The notes: generated by a model not told the origin, from the sequence alone. A stretch of 64,000 bases of DNA from Sphingobacteriales bacterium (GCA_016219985.1 JACRJO010000015.1:62001-126000); one strand, 5' to 3'. Shown: positions 18,397-29,285, counted from the first letter of the stretch. Program-made: numbers and translations.

Positions 18397-21300
18397 ATGA
18401 AAAGGGTATTTTATACGCTTTTATTAATAGCGGCTGTAACTGAGGTGCTGGCACAGGGCTGGACAAGAATGCCGGACTTCCCGCTATTGCCCCGGTTCGG
18501 CGGAACGGGTATCGGGATAGGCAATAAAGGTTATATGGGTATGGGTGCCGATGAGGTGCAGATACGGTCAGACTGGTGGGAATTTGACCCCGTACTGAAA
18601 ACATGGACGCAAAAAGCCGATTTCCCCGGCACGGCCCGGGTGACCCCGGTGGCTTTCGCGATCGGCGATAAAGCGTATGTGGGAACCGGGCTGAACATGT
18701 ACACCGTGTATTCCGATTTCTATCAATACGATCCGGCTGCCAATACCTGGACCCGGAAAGCCGATTATGAAGGAGGGCCGAGATATGGTGCGATGGCATT
18801 CAGTATCGGGGATAAAGGGTATACCGGTTGCGGCAAGGACGCCGGGCTCTATGATGGCAATAATGATTTCTGGGAGTATGATCCTGTTACGGACGACTGG
18901 ACGCGGAAAGCAGATGTGGGGCCGGTGCACCGGAGTTTCGGGGCTTCTTTCAGTGTCGCTAATAAAGGATATATAGGTCTTGGAATGGAAGGGTATGATA
19001 CCCGGAAAAAGGATTTCTGGGAATATAACCCGGCAACCGATAGCTGGCTGCAAAAAGCGGATTTTCCTGCTGTGGAAAGATATATTCCTTATTGTTTTGG
19101 CTTGGGCGATAAAGGATATGTGGGAATGGGTTATTATTATTCACCACTCAGTGATTTCTGGGAATACAACCCGGCCGGCAATGCCTGGACGCAGAAAGAG
19201 GATAATATTCCCAGGGGGCAGGGGATCTCATTCAGTATCGGATCCAAAGGGTATGCGGGCTTCGGGTATAACAATACCGGCACCCTGGGCGACTTCTGGG
19301 AATATTCAACCACACCGGCAGAACTGGTGGTATGCGAACAAACCTGGATGCAAAAAAACCTGGCGGTGACCCATTATCGTAACGGGGATCCGATCCCGCA
19401 GGTCACAGACAACAGTGAATGGGTCAGCCTGACAAGCGGCGCATGGTGTTATTATAACAATGATCCTTCCACGGAAGCCGTTTATGGTAAATTATATAAT
19501 TGGTACGCGGTGACAGATCCCCGCGGACTGGCACCTGCCGGGTGGCATATTCCGGATTATGGGGAGTGGATCACCCTGGAGAATTGTGCAGGCGGGTATT
19601 TTACAGCAGGAGGAGCCCTGAAGGAAACCGGTACCGCTCACTGGACAGATCCCAATACCGGGGCCACAAATTCCACGGGCTTTACTGCTCTCCCGGGAGG
19701 TATGCGTACGGGTGGTGGCGGTTATATGTCTTTAAACCAGGTGGGTAACTGGTGGAGTTCCTCATCGGGTTCTTATGTGCACTATGGGATCACTTTTACA
19801 GGCGGCTATTACCGTTCCATTTTTTATGGTTCAGCTATTTTTTATGGCAACCAGGCTTATATGGGTTATCCTTCCTACCCGCTCTCTGATTTTAAAACAG
19901 GGATGTCGGTTCGTTGTGTGAAAGACCTGCCGCCTTCCTTTGTGGAATGCCCGGCAACTCAAACCGTTTATTCAACAGCTACGGATTGTGCGGTTCCTAT
20001 TGTGTATAATGCAAGCGCAACCGGCAACCCGGGACCCGTTATTACCTATGCCTTCACCGGAGCGACCACTGCGAGCGGCGCAGGCACTGGCAGTGGACAG
20101 CTATTTAACAGGGGTACAACGACTGTTACACTCACAGCCAGCAGCACAGCTGGTTCGGCTAACTGTACATTTAATATAGAAGTACAGGATACCGTTAAAC
20201 CTGTCCTGGCTTGCCCGCCGTTACAGGAACTTTGTTACCAGAACAGCCATAATTATGTGATTCCCGCATTAACGGCAGACGATAATTGCGGTATTCAAAC
20301 AATCACGTATTCGATCACGGGTGCGACCAGCCGCTCAGGCAGTGGTAAAAATGCAAGCGGGTTTTTCAATGCGGGGAGCAGTACTATTCACTGGACGGTT
20401 ACAGACAGTTCCGGAAACAGCAGTAACGGCCAAACCCCGGTGCTGGTGAATCCGAAAATTAATGTGAGTTTCCCGGATGTCTATACTGCGGTACTGGGCA
20501 GACCCAACACGGTTTATATCGGGTATGGATTCTATTATGCAGGCGGATACGGCTTCAATGTGGTGGCGCTGACCCCGCTGCCAACAGGTGGCACCCCGTT
20601 TTATACCAATTGGGGGGTTCCCTATTATCATTACCAGTGGTCGAATGGATCAACTGCCCCGGTGCTGGTGGTCAGTCACAATACCCCCGGGTACTATACT
20701 TATACAGTCACTATTACCGATGCCAAAGGTTGCAGCACAACGGTGAGCAAGACGATCCGGGTGGTGGATGTGCGGTGCAATAAAAATGTATGGGGAGTCC
20801 TTGTAAAAGGAGTCAGTGTTTGCCGGCCCGGCAATGTGCAGAAATGCGTATTTGAATTCCTGGTCTGGGCCGAAGTGCTGGCCCATGCGGAAATAGGTCC
20901 CTGCGGAGCAGCAAAAGAAACGCCTTATGAAATGAAGCAGGAAGCGCTTACTGCAAAGATTGAGCAGCTATCATCCGGCGCTGAGAACAGCTGGACAGAA
21001 AAAGCCGGGTTGCCGGCTGCGGGCAGATTTGGCGCAATCGGGTTTGGCATCGGTAACAAGGGTTATATGGGACTTGGAATGGATGCGGATGACGGGTTGT
21101 ATAAAGACTTCTGGGAATTTGACCCGGCCGGCAATACATGGACACAGAAAGCAGACTTTGGCGGATCCGCCAGAGCATTGGCAAGCAGTTTCAGTATTGG
21201 TAACAAAGGCTATGCAGGTACCGGGCTGGATGCAGAAGGCTGGAGAAAGGATTTCTGGCAATATGATCCTTCGGCAAATACCTGGACGCAAAAGACTGAT

Positions 21301-22584
21301 TTTGGCGGAACGGCGAGGGCCTTTGCCACCGGCTTCAGTATAAATGGGAGCGGTTATATCGGTACGGGTTATGACCTGAATGATTCTTTGATGAATGATT
21401 TCTGGGAATACCAGCCCTTAACCAACAGCTGGAACCGGAAAGCTGATTTTGCGGGTTCAGGAAGATATGCGGCCACCGGGTTTAGTATAAACGGGAAAGG
21501 TTATATCGGTACCGGTATTGACATCGAAAGGCAGACCCGTGATTTCTGGCAGTATGATCCGCTGACAAACAACTGGTCCAGGAAGGCCGATTTTGCCGGT
21601 TTCCCGCGGCACCTGGCCACCGGCTTCAGTATTGGATGCCGGGGATATTTAGGAGCCGGCCTGGACAGCAGCAATATGATTCGTGCAGATTTCTGGGAAT
21701 ATGATCCTTCATCCGACAGCTGGGGCCAAAAGGCTGATCTCAGTGGCGGCGCCAGGCTGAATCCGGTTGGTTTCAATATTGCCGGGAGAGGTTATATCGG
21801 TACTGGTATCAGCATGGAAGGGGCAAGGAATGATTTCTGGGAATATGCGGCCGGCTGTTATATGAGCCTGTCCATACCGGATGTGTATGCCGTGAACCCC
21901 GGGGGAGAAAAAAATACGATCTACCTGGGATACGGCCCTGCCTCCCTTACTTTGTCAGCCCTGCCCTCCTGTGGCAACCTCGTACCGGGTGAAACCTATA
22001 GTTATGCCTGGTCAGATGGTTCAACAGGAGCTACAGCAACGGTGCACCCGGTAATACCCGGTTCGCATGTGTACAGTGTTACGGTCACCGACAGTTATGG
22101 TTGTACGGCAACAGCATCAGCTACCATACAGGTGGTGGATATCCGTTGCGGTAATAATAAGGTAACCGTTTGTCATGTTCCCCCGGGTAACCCGGCTAAC
22201 CCAAAGACAATTTGTGTCAGCAGGAATGCAGTTCCGGCTTTATTGAGGCAAGGCTCCTACCTGGGTGACTGCAATGCACAAACGCAGATTGGTAAGAACA
22301 GCAACCTGCCGGCAACAACAGCCGAAACGGGGATTGGGACATTGCAGGTATACCCGAATCCCAACCGCGGCATTTTCGATTTGCGGCTGGGTGGCTATAC
22401 CGGTGCTGCACTGCTGATTGAAGTTTCAGACGGGCGGGGAATCGTGATCCGGAGAGAATGGATCCCGGCCGGGAAAGGCTATGGAACCATCCGGATGAAC
22501 CTCGGTATGCTGGCGCAGGGGGTATATTTTGTGAGGGTACGGGATCAGGATAAAACAATAACTGCGAAAATGGTTGTTTGGTAA
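18397..22584 (+). CDS. Giant T9SS-secreted protein: two Kelch propellers, FISUMP and HYR domains
   Basis: 1395 residues. Signal peptide; a six-bladed Kelch propeller at about 21-304 (blades of the form WTQKADF ... FSIGDKGYxGxG ... DFWEYDP); a FISUMP-type domain (about 312-510: QTWMQKNLAV, YNWYAV, PAGWHIPDYGEW, GMSVRCVKD); two HYR-like modules (about 512-685); a PKD-like domain (about 687-791); a cysteine-containing segment (about 794-843). A second six-bladed Kelch propeller (about 862-1152), a second PKD-like domain and the cap VTVCHVPPGNP ... YLGDC follow, then a T9SS type A sorting tail (VYPNPNRGIFDL to the end). The segment at 794-843 reads as a decayed copy of the later cap, so the gene looks like two related Kelch proteins joined end to end. 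It should be an adhesin or glycan-binding surface protein; the ligand is unknown. Confidence 0.9.
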   Translation: MKRVFYTLLLIAAVTEVLAQGWTRMPDFPLLPRFGGTGIGIGNKGYMGMGADEVQIRSDWWEFDPVLKTWTQKADFPGTARVTPVAFAIGDKAYVGTGLNMYTVYSDFYQYDPAANTWTRKADYEGGPRYGAMAFSIGDKGYTGCGKDAGLYDGNNDFWEYDPVTDDWTRKADVGPVHRSFGASFSVANKGYIGLGMEGYDTRKKDFWEYNPATDSWLQKADFPAVERYIPYCFGLGDKGYVGMGYYYSPLSDFWEYNPAGNAWTQKEDNIPRGQGISFSIGSKGYAGFGYNNTGTLGDFWEYSTTPAELVVCEQTWMQKNLAVTHYRNGDPIPQVTDNSEWVSLTSGAWCYYNNDPSTEAVYGKLYNWYAVTDPRGLAPAGWHIPDYGEWITLENCAGGYFTAGGALKETGTAHWTDPNTGATNSTGFTALPGGMRTGGGGYMSLNQVGNWWSSSSGSYVHYGITFTGGYYRSIFYGSAIFYGNQAYMGYPSYPLSDFKTGMSVRCVKDLPPSFVECPATQTVYSTATDCAVPIVYNASATGNPGPVITYAFTGATTASGAGTGSGQLFNRGTTTVTLTASSTAGSANCTFNIEVQDTVKPVLACPPLQELCYQNSHNYVIPALTADDNCGIQTITYSITGATSRSGSGKNASGFFNAGSSTIHWTVTDSSGNSSNGQTPVLVNPKINVSFPDVYTAVLGRPNTVYIGYGFYYAGGYGFNVVALTPLPTGGTPFYTNWGVPYYHYQWSNGSTAPVLVVSHNTPGYYTYTVTITDAKGCSTTVSKTIRVVDVRCNKNVWGVLVKGVSVCRPGNVQKCVFEFLVWAEVLAHAEIGPCGAAKETPYEMKQEALTAKIEQLSSGAENSWTEKAGLPAAGRFGAIGFGIGNKGYMGLGMDADDGLYKDFWEFDPAGNTWTQKADFGGSARALASSFSIGNKGYAGTGLDAEGWRKDFWQYDPSANTWTQKTDFGGTARAFATGFSINGSGYIGTGYDLNDSLMNDFWEYQPLTNSWNRKADFAGSGRYAATGFSINGKGYIGTGIDIERQTRDFWQYDPLTNNWSRKADFAGFPRHLATGFSIGCRGYLGAGLDSSNMIRADFWEYDPSSDSWGQKADLSGGARLNPVGFNIAGRGYIGTGISMEGARNDFWEYAAGCYMSLSIPDVYAVNPGGEKNTIYLGYGPASLTLSALPSCGNLVPGETYSYAWSDGSTGATATVHPVIPGSHVYSVTVTDSYGCTATASATIQVVDIRCGNNKVTVCHVPPGNPANPKTICVSRNAVPALLRQGSYLGDCNAQTQIGKNSNLPATTAETGIGTLQVYPNPNRGIFDLRLGGYTGAALLIEVSDGRGIVIRREWIPAGKGYGTIRMNLGMLAQGVYFVRVRDQDKTITAKMVVW

Positions 22585-22671
22585 ACAGGATTCCTGGGGC
22601 GTCAAGGGGCTTTGGCGTCATGTTTCGGCAAATGAAACAGGGCGTTAAAGTCCCTTCTTAACTTGAACGGA

Positions 22672-23091
22672 TAAGCCTCCCTGCCCGTATCCGTAAAGCA
22701 ATGGAGAAATGGCCGGGCAGCCCTGTTTTTTTATAACCACTTATACAACGCGTATGTTCTTTTAAACGAAAAAGAAGAAAAGGCGCTCCTCGAACAAATA
22801 GGGAAATTCCCTGATTACCTGTTTGGCAGGGATGCATACGTATATAATTTATTGTGCGAGGATCATGCCGGAAAAATACCTGCTGTTTTTAACGGTCATT
22901 TTGATCCTGTCTCGCTTTACCCCGAAAGAGATTGCTTTCGTATCAGTGAATTTATTTCTTTTACAGCTATTCTTTGCCTTTATTTCATTGAGACTGGAGA
23001 CGACCTGATGGCGGGCGTATATGGAACCTTGCTAAGGGAATGGATGTTATACCGACGAGACATTAAAATTACATGGATCGGCCGGTGCTAA
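22672..23091 (+). pseudogene. Start-less coding remnant, unknown family
   Basis: An open frame of about 140 codons runs from just after a TAA at 22669-22671 to a TAA at 23089-23091, with the first ATG only at 22852. Its translation has the look of a real protein (VKQWRNGRAALFFYNHLYNA, then KEEKALLEQIGKFPDYLFGR, then HAGKIPAVFNGHFDP), including conserved-looking aromatic and charged positions upstream of any start codon. That suggests the 3' part of a gene that lost its beginning. I do not recognise the family. An alternative start at GTA/TTG codons cannot be excluded. Confidence 0.45.
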
Positions 23092-23103
23092 TGTCTGTCG
23101 GTA
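23050..23103. repeat. Imperfect inverted repeat (16/15-base arms)
   Basis: TACCGACGAGACATTA at 23050-23065 is mirrored by TAATGTCTGTCGGTA at 23089-23103, differing by one deleted base, with a 23-base loop. The right arm contains the stop codon of the remnant frame. There is no T-run, so it is not a typical terminator. It could be a processing hairpin or a trace of a mobile element. Confidence 0.6.
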
Positions 23104-23473
23104 TAATACCGGGAATAATCACTGCAAAACTAATGTCTGAAAGGTATTAGATCCTGTTTCTCCCCTGGCAAAAGAGGCCCTTTTATCACTTGGCACCTGT
23201 TTGATGGGAAAAGTGATACGCCTGCTGGCGGCAACTGATGCCGGTGACGCCAAACGGGAAGTGTTAATTAACATACCTGCGAATTAAACGGCAACTATTT
23301 AATGGTGATTCATCTTGTGTCTGTTATCGTTTGTGATCCGGCGCCTCGTCCTGGTAAAAAAACAGGAATAGGTCCGGCTTTTAGCGGCCAGGACGGTTCC
23401 ATGCCTTCTGAATTAGTGAAGTGATTTTCCCCGTTTGTGAAATATGATGGTGCAGCCTGATCTGAGATGTTTA

Positions 23474-23716
23474 TCAAAAAAAAGACAGACCGGTTTCTCT
23501 GCTACTGATCGCCAAACTCATTTGCAGTTGTAACACATTTTGTCGTTTTAGGGTAGGTGAAAAGGTAAACCCCGTATCCGCTTCCGGTAATAGGTTAAAC
23601 CAGGTTACCGGTCCTGCAGAAATGGAAAATTTGGTACTATAGGAAGAAATATCCCTGTCACTTCCATCCGTCAATGAATGCTGGTATTCTGCTTCTGCGG
23701 ACTGTTCGGATATTTT
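23474..23716 (-). pseudogene. Start-less minus-strand coding remnant, unknown
   Basis: An open minus-strand frame from 23716 (just after a stop) to the stop at 23474 encodes about 80 residues, including STKFSISAGPVTWFNLLPEA and LQLQMSLAISSRETGLSFF. The composition is plausible for protein and there is no ATG. It may be the tail of a lost gene; no family is recognised. Confidence is low because the frame is short. Confidence 0.3.
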
Positions 23717-24186
23717 TTAAGAAGAGTTGTATTACAGATGGGCCAACTATAAAGCAGGGGGCTGAAAAACTATCCCATCAATGATTTTGGTCTTTTGAAA
23801 AGGGTAATTAATCCTCAGGAGGGCAGGAAGTTCACCGGGAGGGGAGCCTTCAGCAGGTGGCGCCAAACTAATGTTTGTGCTCTTTGCGCCGGGGCCGCTT
23901 AAAACGCCTTATTGCGAAAATATACTTCCGCTTACCCCGGCCATCCGGTTTCCCTCGCCAGTTGCCCCTGGCAGTCAAAGAATAATAAAAGCAGGATATT
24001 GGCTCACAGGAATTTTCCATTCCTAAAGTAAATTTTAAACCTTGCTGAATGCGGAGCACAGTTTGGAAAAAACCGGGGACTGATAGCAGGATAGCGTATA
24101 AGAAAGCAGGTATCGCCATTTCTTTGGGTAAAGCAGGGAAAGCGCATCCCAGGGCAGATAACCAGGTCAGAATTTTTTGTTTGAAA

Positions 24187-24312
24187 ATGCCCGCACATGA
24201 TGAATATTATTTGCCGCAACTGCTGAAAACCGTTTCTTTGCAAAGTGAAAACCAGCGGCTGGAAGACCTCTCCCGGTCACTGATGCGGACAGGCACTATT
24301 CATTCAAAATAA
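24187..24312 (+). CDS. Possible 41-residue protein directly before eno
   Basis: ATG at 24187 gives a short polar, helical-looking peptide (MPAHDEYYLPQLLKTVSLQS, then ENQRLEDLSRSLMRTGTIHS plus Lys), ending nine bases before the enolase ATG. The frame stays open further upstream to 24049, where the sequence looks less coding-like. It may be a small leader gene cotranscribed with eno or the tail of a truncated gene. No family is recognised. Confidence 0.4.
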   Translation: MPAHDEYYLPQLLKTVSLQSENQRLEDLSRSLMRTGTIHSK

Positions 24313-25611
<1,299 letters not shown>

Positions 25612-25620
25612 TTTTAGCTA

Positions 25621-25660
25621 AAGCGGGGTATAGCAGCCGAAAAGTTGCTATACCCCACTT
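25621..25660 (+). terminator. Hairpin after eno
   Basis: Perfect 11-bp stem, 25625-25635 with 25646-25656 (GGGGTATAGCA type), extended by AAAG/CTTT outside one mismatch. There is no long T-run, so it may act as an mRNA-stabilising or attenuating hairpin between eno and the DivIC-like gene. Confidence 0.6.
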
Positions 25661-25681
25661 TCAAAAACCAGAAAGCACCGA

Positions 25682-25996
25682 ATGAAACTACTCACCCACA
25701 TCCCCGCCTGGCTCCGGAATAAATATTTTATTGCCTTTGCCAGTTTCTGTGTGGTGGTCTTGTTTTTGGACAAAAACGACTTTTTCACCCAGCTGGACCG
25801 GCGCCGCGAGCTCCGGGAACTGGAGAAAAGCAAGCAGTATTACAATACCCAAATTACTGCGGAACGTAAAGAATTAGAAGCACTTAAGAACAATCCAGCC
25901 ACCCTTGAACGCTATGCCAGGGAAAAATACCTGATGAAAAGGGAGAACGAAGAACTGTTCCTGATACCGGAAAAACCCGATAATTCAAAGAATTAG
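25682..25996 (+). CDS. Septum formation initiator family protein (DivIC/FtsB-like)
   Basis: 104 residues: a short cytoplasmic N terminus, one membrane helix (FIAFASFCVVVLFLD, about 16-31) and a coiled coil (LDRRRELRELEKSKQYYNTQI ... ERKELEALKNNPATLERYA). It ends in the family-typical REKYLMKRENEELFLI. It should be a bitopic divisome protein that links FtsL and FtsQ homologues at the division site. Position after eno is common in Bacteroidota. Confidence 0.9.
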   Translation: MKLLTHIPAWLRNKYFIAFASFCVVVLFLDKNDFFTQLDRRRELRELEKSKQYYNTQITAERKELEALKNNPATLERYAREKYLMKRENEELFLIPEKPDNSKN

Positions 25997-26107
25997 GAAT
26001 TCTCACACAATAAGGAAATCCCCACCCCGTTTAAATACCGGACATTCGTAATATTTCAGTTACCGACGGACAACATCAAATTTCTGGACAACTTAATTGG
26101 TTTGCTA

Positions 26108-26341
26108 ATGACAAACTTTACACCTGAGGATTTATTATTGTATTTGTACAAAGAAACAACAACAGCTCAATCCAGGGCTATTGAAAAAGCGCTGGAAAAA
26201 GACTGGACCTTGCGTGAAAAAATGAGTGTACTCAAAGCTTCCATGCAACGGCTTGACAAGATCAAAGAATCACCCCGCACAGCTGTCGTACTGAATGTAC
26301 TCAACTATGCCCGCGAACAGGCTGCACAGGAAGTACAATAA
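26108..26341 (+). CDS. Small helical protein, conserved-hypothetical type
   Basis: The ATG at 26108 is preferred over the TTG two codons upstream; it gives 78 residues starting MTNFTPEDLLLYLYKETT. The sequence is predicted all-helical and charged, with no membrane span or signal peptide. The segment TPEDLLLYLYKET ... IEKALEKDWTLREKMSVLKA resembles the N-terminal helices of anti-sigma-factor-like proteins, but no membrane or zinc motif follows, so this is only a hint. It is probably cytoplasmic. It is a single gene, followed by tandem-repeat intergenic sequence. Confidence 0.75.
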   Translation: MTNFTPEDLLLYLYKETTTAQSRAIEKALEKDWTLREKMSVLKASMQRLDKIKESPRTAVVLNVLNYAREQAAQEVQ

Positions 26342-26395
26342 TTTCCAACTGCTGTTCTTAATGTATCTGCATTCCGGTAAACGGGATGCTTTTTT

Positions 26396-26590
26396 TTAGT
26401 TGGTAGTTGTCAGATGTCAGTTGTTAGCTGGCTAGCTACCCCATACTACAGTCTTCCCCTAACGACACCGACTACCGACTACCGACTAAAGACTAAAGAC
26501 TGCCCACTCCCCCGACGAAGACTCATTGCTCAATTCTCAACGTTCAATTTTCATTGAAGGCCCCATTCACTATTCACTATTCACCATTCC
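26396..26590. repeat. Cluster of period-7 intergenic tandem repeats
   Basis: Three blocks fill the gap before nth. The first is GTAGTTG/GTCAGTT-like units (26398-26430). The second is CGACTAC and AGACTAA units (about 26468-26500), broadly complementary to the first and so able to form a hairpin. The third has TCAATTC-like variants followed by clean ATTCACT units (about 26523-26590). Nothing gene-like is seen in this gap. Confidence 0.75.
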
Positions 26591-26605
26591 CCTGTATCTT
26601 GCACC

Positions 26606-27250
26606 ATGATCCGCCCCGAACGATATGCATTTGTGATCTCTTATTTCCAGGAACATGTTCCGGAAGCGGAGACTGAACTGCTTTATAACAATCCGTACCA
26701 GTTACTCGTCGCCGTTATATTATCCGCTCAGTGTACGGACAAAAGAGTGAACCTGACCACGCCCTCCATTTTTGCGCAATACCCCGACGTGGCATCTATG
26801 TCAAAAGCGGAATTTGATAAACTCTTCCCCCTGATCAAAAGCATTTCTTACCCGAACAATAAGACCAGGCACCTGATCGGGATGGCCGGGAAAGTAATGG
26901 AGGAATTTGGCGGTAAGGTCCCGATGACCGTGGATGAACTGGTCAAATTACCGGGGGTGGGCCGGAAAACCGCCAATGTGATCACTTCGGTAATTGACCG
27001 GCAACCCAATATGGCCGTCGACACCCATGTGTTCCGGGTGAGCAAAAGAATTGGCCTCGTGCCACAAACCGCCTCCACCCCGCTCGCTGTTGAAAAAATA
27101 CTGGTAAAAAATATCCCCGAAGCCCTGGTGCATAAAGCACATCACTGGCTGATCCTCCACGGTCGCTATACCTGCCTGGCCCGCAGCCCTAAATGTGCGG
27201 ACTGCGGACTGAAACCCGCCTGCCGCTATTACCAGCAGAAAAAACGCTGA
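26606..27250 (+). CDS. nth: Endonuclease III
   Basis: 214 residues, full length for this DNA glycosylase/AP lyase. The helix-hairpin-helix LPGVGRKTANVI contains the catalytic lysine, the catalytic aspartate is in AVDTHVFRV, and the 4Fe-4S loop has the spacing C-x6-C-x2-C-x5-C (CLARSPKCADCGLKPAC). It excises oxidised pyrimidines in base excision repair. It is monocistronic, in plus orientation. Confidence 0.97.
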   Translation: MIRPERYAFVISYFQEHVPEAETELLYNNPYQLLVAVILSAQCTDKRVNLTTPSIFAQYPDVASMSKAEFDKLFPLIKSISYPNNKTRHLIGMAGKVMEEFGGKVPMTVDELVKLPGVGRKTANVITSVIDRQPNMAVDTHVFRVSKRIGLVPQTASTPLAVEKILVKNIPEALVHKAHHWLILHGRYTCLARSPKCADCGLKPACRYYQQKKR

Positions 27251-27353
27251 GTAAAATTCCGGGCAGGTTGCGTAAAATCTTTTCCACAAAAATCCAATCA
27301 TAGCACAATCCTTGCAACTGGGGGCGGAGCATTCCTGTACGAAACCTCATCTT

Positions 27354-29285
27354 GTGAGAAACAAATACCAACTTCTTTTTATACTCAGCCTTATTTTAAC
27401 CCGGACCAGCACCGCGCAGGTTCCCCCGCTCCAATGGGCTGCTCATTACGGGGGCAGCCAGGTAGATATTCCGTATACCATTAAGTTTACTTCTGACGGA
27501 GGTACCGTCACAGCGGGTTATACCGATTCAAAAAACGGGGATATCAGTCCCCGGCCCAACCGCGACTACTGGGATCTCTGGGTGCTGAAATTGGATAAAT
27601 GCGGGCAGATCCAATGGGAAAAATCGGTGGGCGGCACCGGCTATGAATCGGCCCGGGATATTATACAAACCAGCGACGGGGGCTTCCTGGTCCTGGGAGA
27701 AACCAATTCCACTGACGGGGATGTGGTGGCCGGTTATGGCGGTACGAAAGATATCTGGCTGCTCAAATTATCCGCCGCTGGTTCGGTTGAATGGCAAAAA
27801 CGATATGGTGGCTCCGGGCTTGATATTGGCAATCACCTGGAAGCCCTGAAAGACGGCAGTTTTCTTATTGCAGCTTCTTCCACCTCGAATGATGGTGATA
27901 TCAAAAACAACCACAGCAGCGGCACCTATACAGACGGGGTACTGATGAAGATCGGTGCAGGCGGAAGCCTCCTGTGGAGCAAATGCTTTGGCGGCAGCAA
28001 AAACGAAGAACTGTTCGACCTTGAAGTGATCAATGGCAGCATCTACGCCGCCGGTTTCACCAATTCAGTGGATGGTGATATTCCCCCCAGCCAGAAAAAC
28101 TATGATGCCTGGTTGCTGGCCCTGGATCTCAGCGGGAATAAGATCATGAGTAAGATCTATGGGGGTTCGCAAAATGATGTGGCCTATTGCATGAGCAAGG
28201 GCGCCGATGGATCCCTGACATTAGCAGGATACACCACCTCAAATGATGGGGATGTAAGCGGTGCCAAAGGCAGCCAGGACTACTGGATCATCAATGTGAC
28301 ACAAAAAGGGAAACTCAACTGGCAAAAAGTGCTGGGTGGTACCGATGCGGAATATGCGAAAACGATTATTACCGATAAGGACAGCAGCTATATCATCGGG
28401 GGGATTACCTACTCCGATGACGGGGATGCCGCCGGTTCATTGGGCGATGGGGATTTCTGGACCCTCAAACTCAGCGCTGCCGGCAACCTGATCTGGAAAA
28501 AACACTGGGGCGGCAACGGCAATGACCATCTGCGTTCATTGATCCGTCACCCGGATAAGGATGAATATTACCTCGCGGGTGATTCCGATTCAGGAGACGG
28601 AGATTTTACCAATACACGGGGAGACGCGGATTTTGCCTTAATCAAATTAAAGATACCGGAACGGGCCACACAGGATTCAGCCGTCTGTAATATCACCGGG
28701 TTTATTCCCTTTGAGGATACTATACCTGATATCTGCGGATATGATTCAGCTATTGTAAAATACAATCCCGTACCGCTCAGTGGCCCTTTCGATAATATGC
28801 GGAAGGCAGATACCATTTTCCTTGGACAAAGTGTTACCCTGCATGCGGGCGGAAACGGCAGTATCAGCTGGAATTCACATTCCACATTAAGTTGTACAAG
28901 TTGCCCGGACCCGGTGGCTAACCCGGTAAGCACAACCGTGTACACAGCCACCAATGAATCCCCGCAGGGCTGCCGGGTCAGTGACCAGTTCACCGTGGTC
29001 GTGCTGAATGATGCCCTGGTGGCCGTACCCACCGGCTTTACCCCGAATGGAGACGGGCTGAATGATTATTTCGGTCCGCTGGGTAAGGTACCCGATAGTT
29101 ACCGCCTCCAGATCTTCAACCGGAACGGGGAGGTCGTCTTCCGCAGTTCGGCCATGGAACAACGCTGGAACGGGCGTTACAAAGGAGAGACCCAACCGGC
29201 CGGCGTATTTATTTACCTCGTGGATTATAAAGACATGCAAAACCAACCGCATCAGCAGAAAGGGACTTTTGCCCTGATCCGCTGA
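27354..29285 (+). CDS. T9SS-secreted beta-propeller-like protein with gliding-motility-type C-terminal domain
   Basis: The GTG at 27354 is chosen because it is directly followed by a signal peptide (RNKYQLLFILSLIL ... TSTAQ); the longer TTG frame adds a polar stretch in front of it. 643 residues. About seven to eight repeats of roughly 55 residues follow, each with the pattern YGGS-x-D ... DGGFLVLGETNSTDGDV ... DIWLLKLSAAG, which should fold as a beta propeller. A linker containing CPDP cysteines comes next, and then a CHU_C/type B T9SS sorting domain (PTGFTPNGDGLNDYF ... IFNRNGEVVF ... GVFIYLVDYKD). It should be cell-surface or secreted; the ligand is unknown. Confidence 0.88.
   Translation: MRNKYQLLFILSLILTRTSTAQVPPLQWAAHYGGSQVDIPYTIKFTSDGGTVTAGYTDSKNGDISPRPNRDYWDLWVLKLDKCGQIQWEKSVGGTGYESARDIIQTSDGGFLVLGETNSTDGDVVAGYGGTKDIWLLKLSAAGSVEWQKRYGGSGLDIGNHLEALKDGSFLIAASSTSNDGDIKNNHSSGTYTDGVLMKIGAGGSLLWSKCFGGSKNEELFDLEVINGSIYAAGFTNSVDGDIPPSQKNYDAWLLALDLSGNKIMSKIYGGSQNDVAYCMSKGADGSLTLAGYTTSNDGDVSGAKGSQDYWIINVTQKGKLNWQKVLGGTDAEYAKTIITDKDSSYIIGGITYSDDGDAAGSLGDGDFWTLKLSAAGNLIWKKHWGGNGNDHLRSLIRHPDKDEYYLAGDSDSGDGDFTNTRGDADFALIKLKIPERATQDSAVCNITGFIPFEDTIPDICGYDSAIVKYNPVPLSGPFDNMRKADTIFLGQSVTLHAGGNGSISWNSHSTLSCTSCPDPVANPVSTTVYTATNESPQGCRVSDQFTVVVLNDALVAVPTGFTPNGDGLNDYFGPLGKVPDSYRLQIFNRNGEVVFRSSAMEQRWNGRYKGETQPAGVFIYLVDYKDMQNQPHQQKGTFALIR

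Larger units (their letters stand above)
22585..24186. other. 1.6-kb stretch without an intact gene (decayed region)
   Basis: Between the double-Kelch gene and the small frame before eno there is no frame with a start codon, good length and a recognisable product. It contains at least two coding-like remnants (separate entries) and a 23050-23103 inverted repeat. Stop codons interrupt all frames every 100-400 bases. The best reading is a former one- or two-gene segment in decay, or the scar of a lost mobile element. No insertion sequence ends or transposase pieces were seen. Confidence 0.6.

Noticed and set aside
18460..21850. Direct DNA repeats as a mobile or CRISPR element
   Set aside because: They encode Kelch blades within one continuous gene.
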